From: DAIDKA01 sp963708865
Lineage (GTDB): Bacteria > Pseudomonadota > Gammaproteobacteria > Steroidobacterales > Steroidobacteraceae
Direction: 5' to 3'
Assembly (NCBI GenBank): GCA_963708865.1
Contig: CAVPUC010000007.1
Coordinates: forward strand, 1-64,000
DNA: 64,000 nucleotides
Positions within the stretch are counted from its first letter, which is position 1. Each line of letters begins with the position of its first letter. A program made the position numbers and the translations under genes. The notes under the pieces were generated by a model. It had not been told where the DNA came from. It worked only from the letters and a program-made list of their open reading frames with translations, and ran no database searches. Shown piece by piece: positions 33,117 to 41,248 of this stretch.

Positions 33117-35246
33117 TCAGGCGTTTCCGGTCTGTACGGGCAGTGTAAAGCTGAATCGGGTGCGCTGCTGCGCGGTGCGCTGAACGATGATGGTGCCCCC
33201 GTGGCGCTCGATCACTGACTTGACGATCCACAGGCCCAGGCCCAGGCCACCGGGCTCCGGTTCCGCCTCCGTGCCGCGCCGGAAGCGTTCGAAGACACTG
33301 CCTTCATCGCCTTCGGCGACCCCGGGGCCCTCATCCTCGACCCATGCGACGATGTGGGTGGCATCGGCGCTCGCCCCGATGCGCAGCACCGAACCGTCCG
33401 GTGAGAACTTGTTGGCATTGGCGATGAGGTTGACGAATACCTGCGTCAAGCGGGTCTTGTCACCGCGGATCATCGGCAGATCATCGGGCAGCTCCACGAC
33501 CAGCTCCTGCCGGCGCTGCAACAGCAGCGACTCCACCAGCGCGTGGGCCTCCAGCACCACCTCGCCCAGCGCGACGCTTTGCTGGCGGATGCTCAACTGC
33601 CCGGACTCGATGCGCACGCTCTCGAGCAGGTTGTCGATGAGTCGGGTCAGGCGCAGCGTGCCGCGCTCAAGCGACACGACCAGCTTCTCGCGCGCGTCCG
33701 GCTGCATGGTCTGCAGGCCATCGCGCAGCAGCTCGATGGAGGCCAGCTGCGCGGCAAGCGGGGTGCGGAATTCGTGCGAGATGTTGGCGAGGACGCTGTC
33801 GCGCGCGCGGCGCACGGCTTCCAGTTCGGTCTCATCGCGGATCACCTGCACCTGCAGGCCCTCGACCATGCCGGAGCTGGTGATGATGGTGGTGCGCGGC
33901 GCCGCGTCATTCAGATCCAGCCGTTCGAGCGATTGCGCGGTGCCGCTCGTGCGGGCGCGCAGGATGGGGCAGTCCGCCTCACAGGGGCGCACGCCATTGA
34001 TTCCCTGCGGCTTGAGCAGATCCCCGCAGAATCGGCCGACCGCCGCCTGCGGTTCGACGCCCAGGAGTTTGGCGGCCTGGGGATTCAAGTAGCGGATGTT
34101 GCGATCGCGGTCGACCGCGAACACGCCCTCGACAATGCCGGCGAGCACGCCCTGGGCTTCGGCCTCGCGCCGCCGCAGCGTGCCGGTGATGTTCACCAGG
34201 TTGCGGCGCATGTCCTCCATGGTGCGCGCCAGCGCCCCGACCTCGGCGGTGCCGCCCACCGGTATCGAGGTGGAGAAGTCGCCCTGGGAAAGTCGTTGCG
34301 CCGCCTCGGTGAGATCCTGCACGGGCCCTGCGACAAACTGGCCGAGCACGGCGCCGGCCACGATCGCGAGCAGCGCCAGCACCAAGGCGGTGATCAGCAG
34401 GCGGTGGATGAGGGAGCGGATCTCACTGTCGATCTGCGCCGCGGGCAGCCGCGCCTCGATGAGCGCGATGGCCTCCCCGGTATTGGTGAACAGCGGGAAG
34501 CTCGCGACAAACAGATCGAGCGGCTGGATATGCGCGACGGCGTAATGGCCGTCGGCGAGCCCCGCACTGTGCACACTGGTCAGCTGATCCACGGGGGCCG
34601 TGGTGAAGCTGCGGTAATTGATCAGCCGGATGGAAAGGCCCGCGGCAACGCTGAGATTGGTCGCGAGCTTCTCATCGAGCCGGCGCACGACGATGATGGC
34701 GAGCCCGGGACGCCCGCTCACCGGTACCGTGGCGCCAAAGAGTGCGGTGGAACTGGCCACCGGGGTTGCGAGAAACAGCCGTCCTTGCTTGGCGATGCTC
34801 AAGAACACTTCGGTCCACGGCACGCTGATGCCCGCCTTGGAGAGCAGGTTCGCGCCATCGAACACGGCGCAGGCATCGGCGGTATCGGCCGGGCACAATC
34901 GCCGCAGCACGGCGTCCAGCTCCTGGCTGTGCGCCGCATCGGTCGCGCTCTGCAGCGCCTTCTGCAGCGCCGGGTCATCCCCGATGGTCCGCGCCGAGGC
35001 GAGCGCATCTTCTTGCATGCGCCGCAGGGTCTCGCGCGCCATGGTGCCGCCCAGCTGCACCCGGGCCGTGCCCTGGCTGTCCACCAGCTGCCGCAGGCGA
35101 TCGCCCGCATACAGCGAAAGGCCACCCGCCACCATCAGCACGATCACGACTTCGCTGCCGGCCAGCCACCAGCGCAGCCGCGTCGTGGCCGGATCGATCC
35201 GCAGCCGCTCGAGTAGCCGTCCCAGACGATTCAGCATGGGTTGCAT
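33117..35246 (-). CDS. Sensor histidine kinase linked to sulfate transport
   Basis: 709 residues. TM1 about 24-46 (GSEVVIVLMVAGGLSLYAG), a about 220-residue periplasmic sensor domain, TM2 about 272-297, HAMP (FVAGPVQDLTEAAQRLSQGD), a PAS domain (VFAVDRDRNIRYLNPQAAKL) with clustered Cys in RFCGDLL and RPCEADCPILRA, HisKA with LANISHEFRTPLAAQ, and HATPase with NLIANANKFSPDG, VEDEGPGV and GGLGLGLWIVK. The ATG overlaps the cysW stop (TGATG), so it is translated with the transporter genes. The Cys cluster could sense redox or metal; inference. Confidence 0.9.
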   Translation of the reverse strand: MQPMLNRLGRLLERLRIDPATTRLRWWLAGSEVVIVLMVAGGLSLYAGDRLRQLVDSQGTARVQLGGTMARETLRRMQEDALASARTIGDDPALQKALQSATDAAHSQELDAVLRRLCPADTADACAVFDGANLLSKAGISVPWTEVFLSIAKQGRLFLATPVASSTALFGATVPVSGRPGLAIIVVRRLDEKLATNLSVAAGLSIRLINYRSFTTAPVDQLTSVHSAGLADGHYAVAHIQPLDLFVASFPLFTNTGEAIALIEARLPAAQIDSEIRSLIHRLLITALVLALLAIVAGAVLGQFVAGPVQDLTEAAQRLSQGDFSTSIPVGGTAEVGALARTMEDMRRNLVNITGTLRRREAEAQGVLAGIVEGVFAVDRDRNIRYLNPQAAKLLGVEPQAAVGRFCGDLLKPQGINGVRPCEADCPILRARTSGTAQSLERLDLNDAAPRTTIITSSGMVEGLQVQVIRDETELEAVRRARDSVLANISHEFRTPLAAQLASIELLRDGLQTMQPDAREKLVVSLERGTLRLTRLIDNLLESVRIESGQLSIRQQSVALGEVVLEAHALVESLLLQRRQELVVELPDDLPMIRGDKTRLTQVFVNLIANANKFSPDGSVLRIGASADATHIVAWVEDEGPGVAEGDEGSVFERFRRGTEAEPEPGGLGLGLWIVKSVIERHGGTIIVQRTAQQRTRFSFTLPVQTGNA

Positions 35247-36115
35247 CAGCGGCGCTGGTATCCGCGCCGCTCGACCAGCGTCTTGATCACCAGCGTGATC
35301 ACGGCCAGCAGGGTCAGGAGCGACGCCACGGCGAAGGCGCCGACGGTGTTGTACTCGCGGTAGAGGATCTCCACATGCAGCGGCAGCGTATTGGTGAGGC
35401 CACGGATATGTCCGGATACCACGGAGACCGCGCCGAACTCGCCCATGGCGCGGGCGTTGCACAGGATGATGCCGTAGATCAGGCCCCATCGCACCTTCGG
35501 CAGCGTCACCCGGAAGAAGGTCTGCCAGGCCCCCGCGCCGAGCGTGATCGCGGCCTCCTCCTCGTCATTGCCCAGCTGCTGCATCAGCGGAATGAGTTCA
35601 CGGGCCACGTACGGGAAGGTCACGAACATGGTGGCGAGAATGATGCCGGGCAAGGCGAAGATGATGCTGATGTTGTGATCCTCCAGCCAGCTGCCGAACC
35701 AGCCCTGGCGCCCAAACACCAGCACGTACACGAGCCCCGCGATGACCGGGGAGACCGCCAGCGGCAGATCGATGAGGGTGGTGAAGAAGCTCTTGCCGGG
35801 AAATTCAAATTTGGCGATGCACCAGGCGGCCGCAAGTCCGAAGACGGTGTTCATCGGCACCACCACCCCCGCGGTGATCAAGGTCAGTTTGATGGCCGAG
35901 ATCGTGTTCGGATCCTGAAACGCCGCAAGGTAGACGCGGAGGCCCTTCGCGAGGGCCGTGGCGAACACCGTAATCAGCGGGGCAATGAGCAGCGCGGCCA
36001 GGAACAGCAGCGAGATGCCGATCAGCAGCCAGCGCATGAGCTTGCCCAGGAGCGAGTCATGACCGGGGCGCGAGCGCAGCTCCAGCAGGCCGATCCGTGA
36101 AGCGCCGCCGGCCAT
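35246..36115 (-). CDS. cysW: Sulfate ABC transporter permease CysW
   Basis: 289 residues with six membrane segments. The ABC permease EAA loop reads EEEAAITLGAGAWQTFFRVT; earlier parts VVPMNTVFGLAAAWCIAKFE and DLPLAVSPVIAGLVYVLVFG are CysW-typical, and CNARAMGEFGAVSVVSGHIR is its C-terminal motif. It forms the channel with CysT. Zero gap to cysT; its stop overlaps the kinase start. Confidence 0.94.
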   Translation of the reverse strand: MAGGASRIGLLELRSRPGHDSLLGKLMRWLLIGISLLFLAALLIAPLITVFATALAKGLRVYLAAFQDPNTISAIKLTLITAGVVVPMNTVFGLAAAWCIAKFEFPGKSFFTTLIDLPLAVSPVIAGLVYVLVFGRQGWFGSWLEDHNISIIFALPGIILATMFVTFPYVARELIPLMQQLGNDEEEAAITLGAGAWQTFFRVTLPKVRWGLIYGIILCNARAMGEFGAVSVVSGHIRGLTNTLPLHVEILYREYNTVGAFAVASLLTLLAVITLVIKTLVERRGYQRR

Positions 36116-36979
36116 CTAGCGGCCCTTCGCCGTGGTGCGGCGGCGGCCCCAGCTTTGCAGGTGATTGATGGCCCAAAGACCCAGGAAGGAGATGACCAGC
36201 ATCACGCAGCCGAGCGAGGCGGCGCCTTGGTAGTCGAACTCGTCGAGGTGAATGACGATGAGGAGCGGGGTGATTTCGGTCTTGAACGGCAGATTGTCGG
36301 CGATGAAGATCACCGAGCCGTATTCGCCGACGCCGCGCGCGAAGGCCAGCGCGAATCCCGTGAGCATGGCCGGCACCACGATGGGCAGGATGATGCGCCG
36401 GAACACATAGAAGCGGTTGGCGCCGAGCGTTTCGGCGGCATCCTCCAGATCGCGCTGCACCTCCGCCAGGGCGGGCTGCACGGTGCGCACCATGAAGGGC
36501 ATGCCGATCAGCGTCAGGGCAATGGTGACGCCGAGCCAGGTATACGCGACCTTGATGCCCGCGAGCGCCAGGTAATGGCCGAGCCAGCCGTTGGGCGCGA
36601 AGACCGTCGCCAGCGCGATGCCGGACACGGCCGTGGGCAGGGCGAAGGGCAGATCGATGAGCGCATCGATGAGCTTGCGCCCGGGGAAGTCATAGCGCAC
36701 GAGTGTCCAGGCCAGAATGAAGCCGAACACCAGGTTGATGGTGGCGGCCAGCAAGGAGGCGCCGAAGGAGAGCCGGTAGGAGGCGAGCGCCCGCTCACTC
36801 GCCACGGTGTGCACAAACTGGTGCCAGCTCGAGGAGGCGGCCATGCTGATCAGCGCCGCAAGCGGAATCAGCACGATGGCGCTCAGGAAGAAGGTCGTGA
36901 AGCCGAAGGTCAGACCAAACCCCGGCAGCACGCTCGGCTGCGTGAAGGTCCATTTGCCGGTTGCGGTATTCACTGGCAT
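36116..36979 (-). CDS. cysT: Sulfate ABC transporter permease CysT
   Basis: 287 residues from ATG 36979. The landmarks are LPGFGLTFGFTTFFLSAIVL, RYDFPGRKLIDALIDLPFAL, PTAVSGIALATVFAPNGWLG, the EAA loop LEDAAETLGANRFYVFRRII and ALAFARGVGEYGSVIFIADN. All fit CysT (CysU). It overlaps the cysA end by 10 bp. Confidence 0.94.
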   Translation of the reverse strand: MPVNTATGKWTFTQPSVLPGFGLTFGFTTFFLSAIVLIPLAALISMAASSSWHQFVHTVASERALASYRLSFGASLLAATINLVFGFILAWTLVRYDFPGRKLIDALIDLPFALPTAVSGIALATVFAPNGWLGHYLALAGIKVAYTWLGVTIALTLIGMPFMVRTVQPALAEVQRDLEDAAETLGANRFYVFRRIILPIVVPAMLTGFALAFARGVGEYGSVIFIADNLPFKTEITPLLIVIHLDEFDYQGAASLGCVMLVISFLGLWAINHLQSWGRRRTTAKGR

Positions 36980-38763
36980 GACGGCCTCACGGCTGCGGCG
37001 GCGCATTCGCCGGGCTGCCACACGACCAAGAGCGGATTGGCGATGCGCGACAGCAGCGCCGTGAAGCGCTGCGTCAGCACCGCGATGTCCGAGACGCCCA
37101 GGATCAGCATCTGGTCCGGCCGTTCGGTGAGCCTGCGGGTGAGCTCCGCGGCCACATCCCCGTAGCCCAGCTCGGTGCGGATCTCCAGGCCATGCACGGC
37201 CTGTGCTTCAGAGCGCGCATCCAGCAAGGCGCGCATGGCATCCGGGCGCCCGGCTTCCCCGGCGTCGGGCATGATGCCCACATACACGGCTTCGGCGGAC
37301 ACGTGGCGCAGCAGACTTGCGGCCACCGCCAAGGTGGCCCGACGGGCCGGTTCATCCAGCCAGTGGATGAGCACGCGCGTGGGCGAGGGGGCATTGTGCG
37401 GCAGCAGCAGCACGGCCTCCGCGCCCTGCTGCAACAGCCATTGGACGGTGTGCACGGCGTCGGGGTCGGTGTTGATCACGGCGACGCCGGCAAACGGGGC
37501 GGCGGAGGCGCTGGCGGCCCGCTCCTGCAGCGCCGGTTCCACCCGGGTACTGACGCGGGTCTTCATGCGCGTGGCCAGCTGCACCAAGAGCGGCTCCTCG
37601 CTGATGACCTGCGCGTGCGCGGCAGTGCTCGCACAGGCCGTGAAGCTCGACAGCGGCGTCGCCAGCACATGCAGCCGCCGCACCCCGAGCGTCACGCTCT
37701 GGCCGACGGTCACCGGGTAGTTGCGCCGGTCGTGCTGGGTGCGGGTCACTTCCAGCAGCGCCTCGCTGGCATTGCTGTCCGCTGCCGTCACCACCGGTCC
37801 GCTGCTTGCGGCGTTGTTCAGCCGCACGCGCAGCCGTTCATTGGCGCCGACGAACAGCAGCTGCTCGACGCTGCCGAGGCCGAGGAAGCTTGAGCGCAAC
37901 TCATCGGGGCTCGCGGCGATCTCGATGTCTTCGGGCCGCAGCACCGCCACCACTTCTTGATCACGACCGGCGGGCGCCGTGGTGCTGCCCAGGGCCAGGA
38001 CCGGGTCGGCGCCGATGCAGATGCCCTGCGCGGTGCGCTGCGCCAGCACCAGGTTCGCCGCCCCCAGGAAGGTCGCGACGAAGCGGGTGGCGGGGCGCGC
38101 GTACAGATCCTCGGGACGCCCCAGTTCCAGGAGCCTCCCCAGGTTCATGATGCCGATGCGGTCGGCTAAGGCAAAGGCCTCCTCCTGGTCGTGCGTCACC
38201 AGGATGGTCGTGATGCCCAGCTCGCGCTGCACTTCGCGGATGGTGCGGCGCAGCTCCTCGCGGATCTTGGCATCCAGCGCCCCGAAGGGTTCATCGAGCA
38301 GCAGCACTTCGGGTTTGTGCGCGAGCGCGCGCGCCACGGCGACGCGCTGCTGCTGCCCGCCCGATAGCTCCAGCGGCAGGCGGTCCTCCATGCCTTCCAG
38401 CGCCACCAGCCGCAACAGCTCCCGGCGCCGTTCGCGCCGCTGGGCGCCGCGCATGCGCCGCACGCGCAGCGCGAATTCGATGTTGTCGGCCACCGTCATG
38501 TGGCGGAACAGCGCGTAGTTCTGGAACACCAGCCCCACGCCGCGATCGCGCGCCGAGACGTAGGTGACATCGCGGCCGTGCAGGGAGATGCGGCCGTGAT
38601 CGACCCCCGTGAGGCCGGCGATGGCGCGCAGCAGCGTGCTCTTGCCGCTGCCGCTCGGGCCCAGCAGGACGAAAAATTCGCCATCGCCGATATCGACGGA
38701 AACGTCGTTGACGACGGGGCTGCCCTGGTAGCGCTTGGTGATCTGATCGAGGGTGATGGACAT
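36970..38763 (-). CDS. cysA: Sulfate ABC transporter ATPase CysA with C-terminal USP-like extension
   Basis: 597 residues, against about 350-365 for usual CysA. Residues 1-235 are the ATPase: LLGPSGSGKSTLLRA (Walker A), VFQNYALFRHMTV (Q-loop), LSGGQQQRVAVARAL (signature), VLLLDEPFGALDAKI (Walker B). Residues about 240-380 are a TOBE-like regulatory part (VVAVLRPEDIEI). Residues about 410-597 form an extra domain: HWLDEPARRATLAVAASLLR, EAVYVGIMPDAG, ELGYGDVAAELTRRLTERPD, QMLILGVSD and IANPLLVVWQ. This pattern is that of universal stress proteins, with no GxxG nucleotide loop visible. The reading frame is continuous. A sensing role is inferred. Confidence 0.88.
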   Translation of the reverse strand: MSITLDQITKRYQGSPVVNDVSVDIGDGEFFVLLGPSGSGKSTLLRAIAGLTGVDHGRISLHGRDVTYVSARDRGVGLVFQNYALFRHMTVADNIEFALRVRRMRGAQRRERRRELLRLVALEGMEDRLPLELSGGQQQRVAVARALAHKPEVLLLDEPFGALDAKIREELRRTIREVQRELGITTILVTHDQEEAFALADRIGIMNLGRLLELGRPEDLYARPATRFVATFLGAANLVLAQRTAQGICIGADPVLALGSTTAPAGRDQEVVAVLRPEDIEIAASPDELRSSFLGLGSVEQLLFVGANERLRVRLNNAASSGPVVTAADSNASEALLEVTRTQHDRRNYPVTVGQSVTLGVRRLHVLATPLSSFTACASTAAHAQVISEEPLLVQLATRMKTRVSTRVEPALQERAASASAAPFAGVAVINTDPDAVHTVQWLLQQGAEAVLLLPHNAPSPTRVLIHWLDEPARRATLAVAASLLRHVSAEAVYVGIMPDAGEAGRPDAMRALLDARSEAQAVHGLEIRTELGYGDVAAELTRRLTERPDQMLILGVSDIAVLTQRFTALLSRIANPLLVVWQPGECAAAAVRPSCQ

Positions 38764-38807
38764 GAAACGCGGAACAGTGGCGACGGCCGGCTGGGGCCAA
38801 ACGATCC

Positions 38808-38861
38808 ATCGTAGTCGGTCGCGGTATGACCGTCAGGTACGACTCGGTTATAAAACGGTTA
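38808..38861 (-). promoter_or_regulatory. cysA operon promoter with tandem-repeat operator
   Basis: On the minus strand TAACCG-TTTTA-TAACCG (38861-38845) is a perfect tandem repeat with 11-bp period. After 8 nt comes CTGACG (-35, 38836-38831), then 17 nt and TACGAT (-10, 38813-38808). The leader to ATG 38763 is about 40 nt. The sbp promoter has the same parts with the same spacings. An operator abutting the -35 box at this period is what OmpR/PhoB-type activators use; the regulator encoded at the end of this operon is the obvious candidate. Confidence 0.62.
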
Positions 38862-38883
38862 CAGGCCGCAAGCGCGATCGGCC

Positions 38884-39177
38884 TCAGATCACAATCATCA
38901 CATCGGGCGCCGCCTTCAGGTCCGTCGCGAGCGCCGTCACCTGGGCGGCGCTGACGGCGCGGATGGTGTACGAGATGGATTGGAAATTGCCGTTGCCGCT
39001 CAGGCGTTCGGTGGTGAGCGAGGGATCGAAGTCCGGCACGTGCGCGCGGAAAATGGCGTCGATACGCGCCCGCAGCGTAGCGCCGGTGCGGCCGACGACC
39101 TTGATCGGATAGTCGGTGGGGAACTGCAGCAGGGCAAGACGCGGCGCGCCATCGGCCGGGGGCTCCGGCGCGCTCAC
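38884..39177 (-). CDS. ybeD: DUF493 (YbeD) family protein
   Basis: 97 residues from a GTG overlapping the stop of the aminotransferase gene. It reads LLQFPTDYPIKVVGRTGATL, then RLSGNGNFQSISYTIRAVSA and a DVMIVI end, the DUF493 ferredoxin-like fold with the terminal PDVMIVI-type motif. Members are small proteins encoded beside lipB; here lipB is 9 kb away. Function unknown; an allosteric-like domain is supposed for the family. Confidence 0.88.
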   Translation of the reverse strand: MSAPEPPADGAPRLALLQFPTDYPIKVVGRTGATLRARIDAIFRAHVPDFDPSLTTERLSGNGNFQSISYTIRAVSAAQVTALATDLKAAPDVMIVI

Positions 39178-40046
39178 CAGGGCCGCTCCGCGAGCTCCTG
39201 TTTATAGCGCTGCAGCTCACCATGCAGGGCGCGCCACACCGGGCCGGGTGCGCCCGTGCCGACGGGCGTGCCGTTGATTGTTGTCACCGCGACCACTTCG
39301 CGCGTCGCCGCCGACACCATGACTTCGGAGGCCGCGCGCAGGTCCGCTTCGGTGACGGTGGCGCAGCGCGCGCTGATGCCGGCGCGCAGCGCCATCTTTT
39401 CCACGGCGCCGCGGGTGAGGCTCGGCAGCACCTGTGCCGACAGCGCCGGCGTGACCAGTTCCCCTGCCAGCACCACGTGTACGGCCGAGGCCGATCCTTC
39501 GGTCAGGGCACCGTCACGCAGCAGGATGGTCTCCGCGGCGCCCGCCTGGGTGGCGTGATCGCGCAGCAGGATATTCGCAAGCAGCGCGGTCGACTTGATG
39601 TCGCAGCGGCCCCAGCGATTATCGGCCGCCGTCACGCAGCTGATGCCGCGCTCGAGCATCGCCTGATCCGGCAGCGTCAGCGGCGAGCAGAACGCGAACA
39701 CGGTGCGCGCAAGCACCGGCAGCGGTGCATGGTTGCGGCCGTACTCGGCGCCGCGCGTCACCTGCCAGTACACATAGACGTTGTCGGTGGCGTTGCGCTC
39801 GATCAGCGTGGCAATGATGTCGTGCCACTGCCCGCGGGTGTGCGGGTCGTCCATGCCGAGCGCCTTGAGGCTCGCCGCGAGCCGCTCGCAGTGCGCGGCG
39901 AAGCGGAACGGCCGCCGACCGTACACCGGCATGACCTCGTAGACGGCATCGGCGAACAGGAAGGCGCGATCGAGCGGGGAGATGCGGGCCTCGGCTAGGG
40001 CGAGGTACTCACCGTTCAGGTAGCACAGCGGCAGCGGCGTCGCCAT
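39174..40046 (-). CDS. D-amino acid transaminase (class IV PLP aminotransferase)
   Basis: 290 residues. Class IV features: YLNGEYLALAEARISPLDRA, FLFADAVYEVMPVYGRRPFR, the PLP lysine in CDIKSTALLANILLRD, and GALTEGSASAVHVVLAGELV. The DRAFLFADAVYE start resembles D-alanine/branched-chain aminotransferases, and the position between dacA and ybeD supports D-amino-acid metabolism for the cell wall. D-alanine transaminase is the best guess; IlvE or 4-amino-4-deoxychorismate lyase are less likely. Confidence 0.85.
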   Translation of the reverse strand: MATPLPLCYLNGEYLALAEARISPLDRAFLFADAVYEVMPVYGRRPFRFAAHCERLAASLKALGMDDPHTRGQWHDIIATLIERNATDNVYVYWQVTRGAEYGRNHAPLPVLARTVFAFCSPLTLPDQAMLERGISCVTAADNRWGRCDIKSTALLANILLRDHATQAGAAETILLRDGALTEGSASAVHVVLAGELVTPALSAQVLPSLTRGAVEKMALRAGISARCATVTEADLRAASEVMVSAATREVVAVTTINGTPVGTGAPGPVWRALHGELQRYKQELAERPW

Positions 40047-40056
40047 GTCACCGGTC

Positions 40057-41205
40057 CTATTTGAACCACAGGGAGATGTGGTCGGTCATGCGCGTCCACA
40101 GGCCGCCCGCCGGCACTGCCGCGAGCGCCACCACGGGTACCTTGGCGACAATCGCGCCATCGGCGGTGGCGACGGTGAAGTCACCGACCTTGGCACCGGC
40201 GGGGAGCGGGGCGAGCAGCCGGTTGTCCACGGTGGTCGTGGTCTTAAGCTCGCTCGCCTGGTCGCGGCCCACGGTCACGAACACATCCTGCGCCAGGCCC
40301 ACGGGGGCGGTGGTCGAGGCGGACAGGAACACGCGCGGCGAGGCCAGCACCTCCCCGCGGCTCTTGACCTTCACCGTCTGATAGAAGGAGTAGCCATAAC
40401 CCAGGAGCGTCGCACTCGCCTGCTCACGATCCTTCACCGAAGGCGAACCCAGCACCACCGAGATCAGCCGGGTGCCGCCGCGCAGGGCGGAGGTGACCAG
40501 GCAGTATCCGGCGCTGTCGGTGTGGCCGGTCTTCAGGCCATCGACCGTCGGATCGGCGCCCAGCAGCCCGTTGCGGTTCTGCTGCTTGATGTTGTTCCAG
40601 GAAAACTCGTGCAGGCTGAAGAGCGGATAGAAATCCGGAAAATCCGCGATGAGGTGGTGCGCGAGGAGTGCCAGATCGCGCGCCGTCGTGTAGTGCTCGG
40701 GGCTCGGCAGGCCGTCGGCATTGGCGTAGTGGGTGTGCGCCATCCCCAGGCGCTTCGCGTATTCGTTCATGACCTGGACAAAGGCGGGCTCGGTGCCGGC
40801 CACGCGCTCGGCGAGCGCCACGGTGGCATCGTTGCCCGACTGCACGATCATGCCCTTGATCAGGATATCCACCGGGATCTGCGTGCCCACCTGCACAAAG
40901 GTGCGCGAGCCCTCCGAGCGCCACGCGTGCTCACTGATGGTGACCTGGTCGGTGAGCTTCAAGCGCCCATCGTGCAGCGCCGTGAACACGATATAGGCGG
41001 TCATGAGCTTGGTGAGGCTGGCCGGTTCCATGCGATCGTCCGCATGATCGGACCCGAGCACCCGGCCGGTCTGGTAATCCTCGAGCAGGTAGGCCCGGGC
41101 CGGCACCGAAGGCGGCGCCGGTATCGGTGCGGCGGCTGCGGCGGTGGCCACCGCGGCGAGAGAGGACAGGGCGAGGAGCGCAGTGGCGATGAGGCGTCGT
41201 AGCAT
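40057..41205 (-). CDS. dacA: D-alanyl-D-alanine carboxypeptidase (PBP5/6 type)
   Basis: 382 residues from ATG 41205 with a signal peptide ending near ATAAAAA. Active-site motifs: MEPASLTKLMTAY (SxxK), IVQSGNDATVALAER (SxN) and DGLKTGHTDSAGYC (KTG). A C-terminal beta domain (FVTVGRDQASELK) and an amphipathic anchor (TRMTDHISLWFK) follow. It trims the terminal D-Ala from peptidoglycan stem peptides at the periplasmic membrane face. Confidence 0.95.
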   Translation of the reverse strand: MLRRLIATALLALSSLAAVATAAAAAPIPAPPSVPARAYLLEDYQTGRVLGSDHADDRMEPASLTKLMTAYIVFTALHDGRLKLTDQVTISEHAWRSEGSRTFVQVGTQIPVDILIKGMIVQSGNDATVALAERVAGTEPAFVQVMNEYAKRLGMAHTHYANADGLPSPEHYTTARDLALLAHHLIADFPDFYPLFSLHEFSWNNIKQQNRNGLLGADPTVDGLKTGHTDSAGYCLVTSALRGGTRLISVVLGSPSVKDREQASATLLGYGYSFYQTVKVKSRGEVLASPRVFLSASTTAPVGLAQDVFVTVGRDQASELKTTTTVDNRLLAPLPAGAKVGDFTVATADGAIVAKVPVVALAAVPAGGLWTRMTDHISLWFK

Positions 41206-41248
41206 CCGCGATGATCCTGGAAAGCTTAAGGGGTGAAGGGTCAGTTTA

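Noticed and set aside
33543..35216. A 557-codon plus-strand open frame
   Set aside because: Antisense of the sensor kinase; composition is shadow-like and there is no domain.
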